Notes under the pieces: model-generated
Database searches by the model: none
Told to the model about the DNA's origin: nothing
What the model saw: the letters and a program-made list of their open reading frames with translations, nothing else
Position numbers and translations under genes: made by a program
Shown here: in pieces, positions 59,105 to 64,000 of the stretch
Numbering within the stretch: the stretch's first letter is position 1
How the letters are laid out: the number at the start of each line of letters is the position of its first letter
Assembly: GCF_949987515.2 (NCBI RefSeq)
Contig: NC_082699.1
Coordinates: 75,488,281 to 75,552,280 of the forward strand
Direction: 5' to 3'
Source of the DNA: Delphinus delphis
Taxonomy: Eukaryota > Chordata > Mammalia > Artiodactyla > Delphinidae
DNA: 64,000 nt

Positions 59105-60215
59105 TGGATTCTTGGAGGACTGGACATGTGGAGGTCTGCGGGTTGACTTACAAAGGCAGATAAGGTGGTAATCATCAGAAGAGATCAATTCAACCATCAC
59201 TGAGAGAACAACTTTACCTTGCTGGACTCGGGAGAACAAAGTTGAATAACCCTGGCTTTTTATCCTTATGGCCGTGTAGTGGCAAGGATGATGATAATGC
59301 TGTAGTAAAAGGAGTACTAGCAAAAAGAGAACACTGCACAGACAATATTGTGGACTGTCTGCGGACTGTGGATTGTGCAATCAACAGTACAGAGCAATGC
59401 GTTCTATGGCTATTGTTTCCAAAAGGCAGGCTGAACATCAGAGCCAGCTTCCTGGAGGAAGTGGCCTTTTGAACTGAGGATAGAAGTACTGGTGGGGTTT
59501 CAACAAGAATAGATCTGGGAAAAAGCATTGCTTTATGAACAGAGTGAACTAGAAGCACATGTCCCACCTCTAAATGTTGCCTTCTGGACGTCAATGAAAT
59601 GTATCAGCACAGTAGGAGCTTGAAGCCACCACCCAATTCCTTTTACACTTTGCTCCATTTCTTTCTGGCCTGGAGCCAATCTCCAAGTTTTCATTTTTTT
59701 ACATGTGCAGATATCTCGTGAGTACTTTTCATAATGAAAGCAAAGGTAAAGGTATGATGAGGGAGCCATTTTGTCCAATCCATGCTTCTTGGTCACCGCA
59801 TTCAGTAACTTACTAAGTCAAATCTCAGACTAATTGGGGTTGTGTTGGATGCAGACAGAAAATTGAAAATGTATTTCTACTACATTAAGGAAACAGTCAT
59901 TTTCAAAATGAATCTCTTTATGAGAAGTAATCAGAATTATATAAGGATGGAGAGCAAATGCCCACAGTATTTAGATGGTTGCGATATGAGGGTGATTAAT
60001 TATCATCTTAAAATATCACAGGCAACACTTGCCTCATCTGTTTGCCTGAATTGATCTCTTCCGTACCCATTATGCTTCTCCTTGGTTGAAATGAGTTTTT
60101 CTATGGGCCTTGCACAAGCTGGTGCCCCACACGTTTGGCAGTGATGAATGGACCAGGGTAGATGATGAAGCTCCTGGTCTGTTGATTACTGTCACTATGG
60201 AAAGAAAGATGGCGG
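59105..60215. other. Unassigned DNA
   Basis: 59400-59520 ('ggcaggctgaacatcagagc') is loosely like the ancient family. A 126-codon minus frame (59214-59594) has no domain. Confidence 0.35.
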
Positions 60216-60219
60216 GCAC

Positions 60220-60415
60220 TCGAGTCAGACCAGAATTAAAAACCTGGAGACTCACTTCTTTTTGCCTCATTTTTTTGAGTTGTTGTAACAGTTATTTCAT
60301 TTGGTTGTCATAAGGACTAAATGAGAAAATAAATACATTAAAAAGATGTTTTTTAAAAAGTACAGTGTCTAACACACAGTAGTAACTCGGTAAATGTTCA
60401 TTTCTACCCTCCTTG
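60220..60415 (+). mobile_element. MIR SINE relic
   Basis: 'gagactcacttctttttgcc', 'gttgtcataaggactaaatg', 'agaaaataaatacattaaaa' and 'cacacagtagtaactcggta' follow sense MIR to its end. Confidence 0.7.
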
Positions 60416-60639
60416 TTTACACAAATCGATTTGCTTTTAGAAACAAAAACAGCAGTGACTGGAGAAAGGGGGGACCATTTTCCTTCCTGAGATAGTTGTA
60501 AATAAGCACCCAAAGAAAGAACAGAACTCTTATATGAGGTCCCTTTGACGATCATTAGAAACAATGGGATAAAGCCATTTTAAGTATTTACACTCTTTGT
60601 AGAGGTAATGAGAGTCATTTTCCAACAGTAGTTCAATGC

Positions 60640-60830
60640 TAGAGAGTAAAAACATATGTTAATTGAGTGCATCTCATAGGTCAGGTGCCAAAATTCCGGC
60701 AAGGGCTTAATCCTCACAACAGCCTTAAGATACAGGCACTATTACAAATAGGGAGAAAGAGAAACTATCTTGTCTAGGCACCAGCAATTAGCAGACCATC
60801 AGCCCAAAGAGCTAGGTCTCCTCTACTCTT
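60640..60830 (-). mobile_element. MIR SINE relic
   Basis: 'ctcataggtcaggtgccaaa', 'gggcttaatcctcacaacag', 'ccttaagatacaggcactat' and 'atagggagaaagagaaac' follow the reverse-complement MIR. Confidence 0.7.
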
Positions 60831-61427
60831 TTCCAGTTTTGATGTAGGAAAAAAGGGAAGCGATTCATTGATGATAAAGGCGTAGAAAATAACAAATAGG
60901 ACTCAGAGCCTTAAAAACACCGTCATTATAGAGGAACAAAATGATCAGCAAAATTAAACCTAGCCATCATCAGCCATATATATTAGCGACTACCAGAATA
61001 GCAGCGATCAAAATTCTCGACCAGCCCAAGACAGTACAGAAAACATACTTCAGAACAAAATGATGAGAATCCCAATTATCTCTGATTATGCACAGTAGGA
61101 AATTTGCAACATTGCACACAGAGCATTGCAGGGCAACCACATTTTTTGTTCAAATACTAAATTAGAGTCTTCGGGAAATTCTAGTTATGCAGTAATTTTA
61201 GTTTAAAAATATTAAATATCAATCGCCTTTAAAACTAAGTTTGGAAGGTTGCTAAAAATTTGACCATAAGCATGTTAAAATATTAGTTGCTGGAAATATG
61301 TGTTGTCTGCTGATATGCGACACAGGTAAGGCACGCATTGTTGGATTTTTTTTGCAGTGCATAGGAGGATCTCATGGTCTACCAGTAGATATTCATGACA
61401 TCATTTATGCTCCTACTGCCAAAATCA
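60831..61427. other. Unassigned DNA, possibly flanking or internal to the LTR element
   Basis: Nothing named. If the neighbouring LTR had internal retroviral sequence on its downstream (minus-strand) side it would lie here, but I see no primer-binding site, gag or pol remnant. Confidence 0.35.
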
Positions 61428-61879
61428 TGGGTTTTTTACGAGTCCAAGCTCTCTCTGCTCACCACACAACAGGCCAATGAATCAGAGACTTATTCGGAAA
61501 GCCGGGATGGCAGACTAGTGTCTCCGAGAAAAACCATCTCATCTGAGTCTGGGTGCCAGTTCCTTTTATAGCACAGAGGCGGGGAGGAGATGAGGAAGTA
61601 AAGTAAAAAGGCCATAAGTTTTGCAAATAGCCCCTGGAATGGCCAGCCTCAGGGAGGGGATGTGCTAATTTCTCCTTTCTTGCAGCCATCCACAGGTGGA
61701 CAGGGTCCGGATGCTTCCCTGAACAAAGGCCCTTTGGTTTAAGGTTCAGGCAGGGTTCCCCGAGGCAGGCCATTAAGTATAGAGAGTATCCTTTTAGTGA
61801 ACAAAAGCAGCGGAAAGCAAAGGTTAAAGTAAAGGAAACAGATCCAGCATGTGGTCAGATTTGTCTCTTCCCTGTTACA
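61428..61879 (-). mobile_element. Retroviral-type LTR (class I-like), minus strand
   Basis: Read on the minus strand it starts TGTAACAGGG at 61879, has a TATA box (plus-strand 'ccttttata', 61562-61570) and about 70 bases later an AATAAG polyadenylation-like hexamer (61490-61495), then a T/G-rich U5-like stretch ('gcctgttgtgtggtgagcag'). This is the order U3-TATA-R-polyA-U5. The 3' limit (61428 or 61478) and family are uncertain, and I find no target-site duplication. No retroviral gene is attached, so it is probably a solo LTR. Confidence 0.65.
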
Positions 61880-62095
61880 GTTTTAGAGCAAACAGCGTAT
61901 CTCTCTCATACCTTTCTTCGTCTGATCTGATCTCACTTAGACAGAACTGGATTTCAGCTGGAACTCTCAGATTTGTTTCCAGATTGAGTACTGACCCCCT
62001 ACCTGATGTCCACACAGTTTCCTAACAGCTTTGCCCTCAAGTCACTTCGGCTTAGTCCTTGCCAGCTCCATTATCCATCATTCCTGCTCTCTCCT
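61880..62095. other. Unassigned DNA
   Basis: Nothing recognised. Confidence 0.35.
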
Positions 62096-62099
62096 GGAA

Positions 62100-62265
62100 C
62101 AGACTGGAGGTCAGGTTCTTATACTGTATAAGCAAGGTGACCTTATGCTAGTTTCTTAATCTCTCTACCTCAGGATTCTTATCTGTAAAATCAGGAAAAT
62201 GGCAATGACACCCAGTTCACAGTGTTCACAGGATTAAGTGACCTGCTGCACAGAGGAATGAGAAG
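62100..62265 (+). mobile_element. MIR SINE relic
   Basis: 'gcaaggtgaccttatgctag', 'tttcttaatctctctacctc', 'atctgtaaaatcaggaaaat' and 'gttcacaggattaagtgacc' are sense MIR. Confidence 0.75.
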
Positions 62266-62765
62266 CCTTCTCAGCTAGTGTATGTGAGTTCTGGAGGAGG
62301 AGAAAAGAAAGAACATTGCAGCAGTGAACAAAAGGTAGAAAGACACGGAGACACCTGTTAGAAATGTAGGTCTCCATTTCATGAGATGATCAATGGATGA
62401 GAGAAGACAAAATAACATGCGATATATAATATTAAATGATATTCCTGTTTGCTTGGTTCACAGTTTTCAAGGGACATTCACGACTAGTTAAGTATAACTC
62501 ACAGAACAATTTATTCTACCGAAGTTGGCAAGCAGGAATTATTTCCAAAACAAGCCTTGGAGAGGGGAATTAACTTGCCCAAGGTAAAAACAACAACAAC
62601 GAAAACTCATCAGTAGTGATTCAGAAATCAAGCATGTTCAGATCCCAAATAATTGCTCACTCTACCATGCCAATGTAAGTTATGTGGTTTGAATTTTTTA
62701 AAAAAAAGGCGGTGATGAAGGGATGACTATAATGTTTTTAAAATAATAAGGAAGGTACTAACCAG
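62266..62765. other. Unassigned DNA
   Basis: 62500-62660 carries weak MIR-like phrases ('aattaacttgcccaaggtaa'). Otherwise nothing. Confidence 0.4.
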
Positions 62766-62769
62766 AATT

Positions 62770-62965
62770 TACAAGTGGCTGGACTGTAAACTGCGTGGGG
62801 ACAGCAACTACATGTTTCTCTCTAACAGTTACTTATTTAATGGTTTTTCGTCACTAGACGTGAAGTCAAATGAAAGTCACACCCAAGCTTGATTATGCCA
62901 TTGGGTTCCCAGCCTATAGTAGGTGTTCTATAAATGTGTTAAATTAATAAATGACAGAATAGATG
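62770..62965 (+). mobile_element. L2 3'-end relic
   Basis: 'ggactgtaaactgcgtgggg', 'acagcaactacatgtttctc' and, after a diverged middle, 'cagcctatagtaggtgttct' and 'ataaatgtgtt' are L2 3' UTR in sense. Confidence 0.65.
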
Positions 62966-64000
62966 TCCCAGTATAAGTACTAAATAAATGAATATTAAAT
63001 TAAATTGATAATTTTATGTAAATTAGCAGGGAGGTAGGATATGAGATAAAGATGGAGCTTAAAGGTAGATGAAAATTATTGGATATATTCTAGATCTTGG
63101 TTTGGATGGTTGATGTAAGGGTGTTCATTTTGTTATCTTATAAAAATCATTTATTTGTATACATTATATATAATCATATAATAAATAACAATACACTATT
63201 ATATCATTTTTAAAAGAGAGGAAGGTTAGAAAATTGAACAACATCAAAGAAATCTACACTTGAACCAATGTAGCATCATGAACCTGGAGTTTGATTAATG
63301 TGACTCTGAGTTTCAATAAAAAATACAGAATAGAAGAATGTAATATTCTATTTTTTAAAAAACAAGTTTAATGTACCTTTGATGAACCTTACAGCATTAA
63401 ACATTTCTGAGTCCTTATTATGTGTGAAAACATTCTGTGAGATCCAGGTAACTAAATGTGATTATGTCACCAATTATAAAAATGTGGGAGGATTATACTG
63501 GCCATATGGCTAGAGAGCTACAGGGCAGCAAGAATTCGGTGAGTAAAATACAGCAGAGGTGAAGGGCAGAAGTAATTAGGAAACTTTTACATAGGACATT
63601 GCTGTATAATCTGGTTGACCAAGGGCTGTGTGTCATCTCCAAAGCAGGAGAAATTTTCCCACAATTCTCTTTTCCAGAATGAAAATGCATATATTAAATA
63701 ATTCCTCTCTGTGTAATCTCAACCAACTTATCCTTGTAGATGGGACTTTCCCCTTCTCCATTGCAATACATTCTAAAATAAGTTCTCTTAGCTACTCAGT
63801 GTTGATTGATGGTCCGTGATCATTTCAGAGGCAGGTCTTTTTAGAACTCTCTTACAGTTATGCCTGAAGGCAAGAAGTCTTCTTTCAGATAATTTGGAAA
63901 GTCCATTTAATGTGAATTCTCATTATTGATTTATAAGTCTCTCTTGCTGGTACAAAAAAAAATTAAAAAAAAAACAAAAAACTGGGACTAGATCTATAAA
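62966..64000. other. Unassigned AT-rich DNA to window end
   Basis: No gene or confident repeat. A TAAAT-rich stretch lies at 62960-63010, and an A-rich run near 63953-63980 may be the tail of an element. Confidence 0.4.

Noticed and set aside
1..64000. Prokaryote-style defence or biosynthetic system
   Set aside because: No operons, ribosome binding sites or long coding frames; SINE/LINE/MIR content identifies a mammalian genome.

Overview
This is nuclear DNA from a mammal, and the repeats point to a cetacean, most likely a toothed whale. The main evidence is about ten copies of a tRNA-derived SINE opening with a 'cttccctggtggcgcag' head, which I recognise as the CHR SINE family of whales, dolphins and hippopotamus. 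Cetartiodactyl-type L1 3' ends support this, as do the mammal-wide MIR, L2, MER2, MER20 and MLT1-like elements. Nothing looks prokaryotic or viral apart from old integrated retroelements. The host assignment is inference from repeats, not a database match.

I find no convincing protein-coding gene, RNA gene or CpG-island promoter. The longest open frames (up to about 147 codons) lack domains, conserved motifs or plausible splice structure, and many are simply translations of SINE copies. The window is best read as intergenic or deep intronic DNA, AT-rich and built from layered retrotransposons.

Layout: 1-2.7 kb is mostly unassigned with MIR relics. 2.7-6.9 kb is a minus-strand old L1 5' portion, with a CHR SINE at its edge and a younger L1 3' end inside. 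6.9-18 kb is mainly unassigned, with a SINE, an L2, a CpG-dense patch near 9.2 kb, a GC-richer block at 12.4-13.0 kb and microsatellites. 18-27 kb carries five CHR-type SINEs and an L2. 27-32 kb has an L1 tail, relics and a 28-base A tract. 32.3-34.6 kb is an old L1 5' UTR hit by a deleted SINE. 34.7-36.2 kb has a MER2 DNA transposon, an exon-like micro-ORF and an MLT1-like LTR. 37.3-40.2 kb is a long minus-strand L1 with a younger L1 abutting it. 44-46.6 kb holds two further L1 tails and a second MLT1-like LTR. 47.6-48.7 kb has two oppositely oriented SINEs and an L2. 49-58 kb is relics and one SINE. 57.9-59.0 kb has an L1 tail with target-site duplication and a MER20. Near 61.4-61.9 kb lies a retroviral-type LTR on the minus strand.

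There is no operon or pathway to describe. The most instructive content is retrotransposon structure: target-site duplications, a SINE with an 84-base microhomology deletion, a head-only SINE, and SINE tails that have become six different kinds of microsatellite. Family names for older repeats come from recalled consensus patterns and should be confirmed with a repeat-library search.
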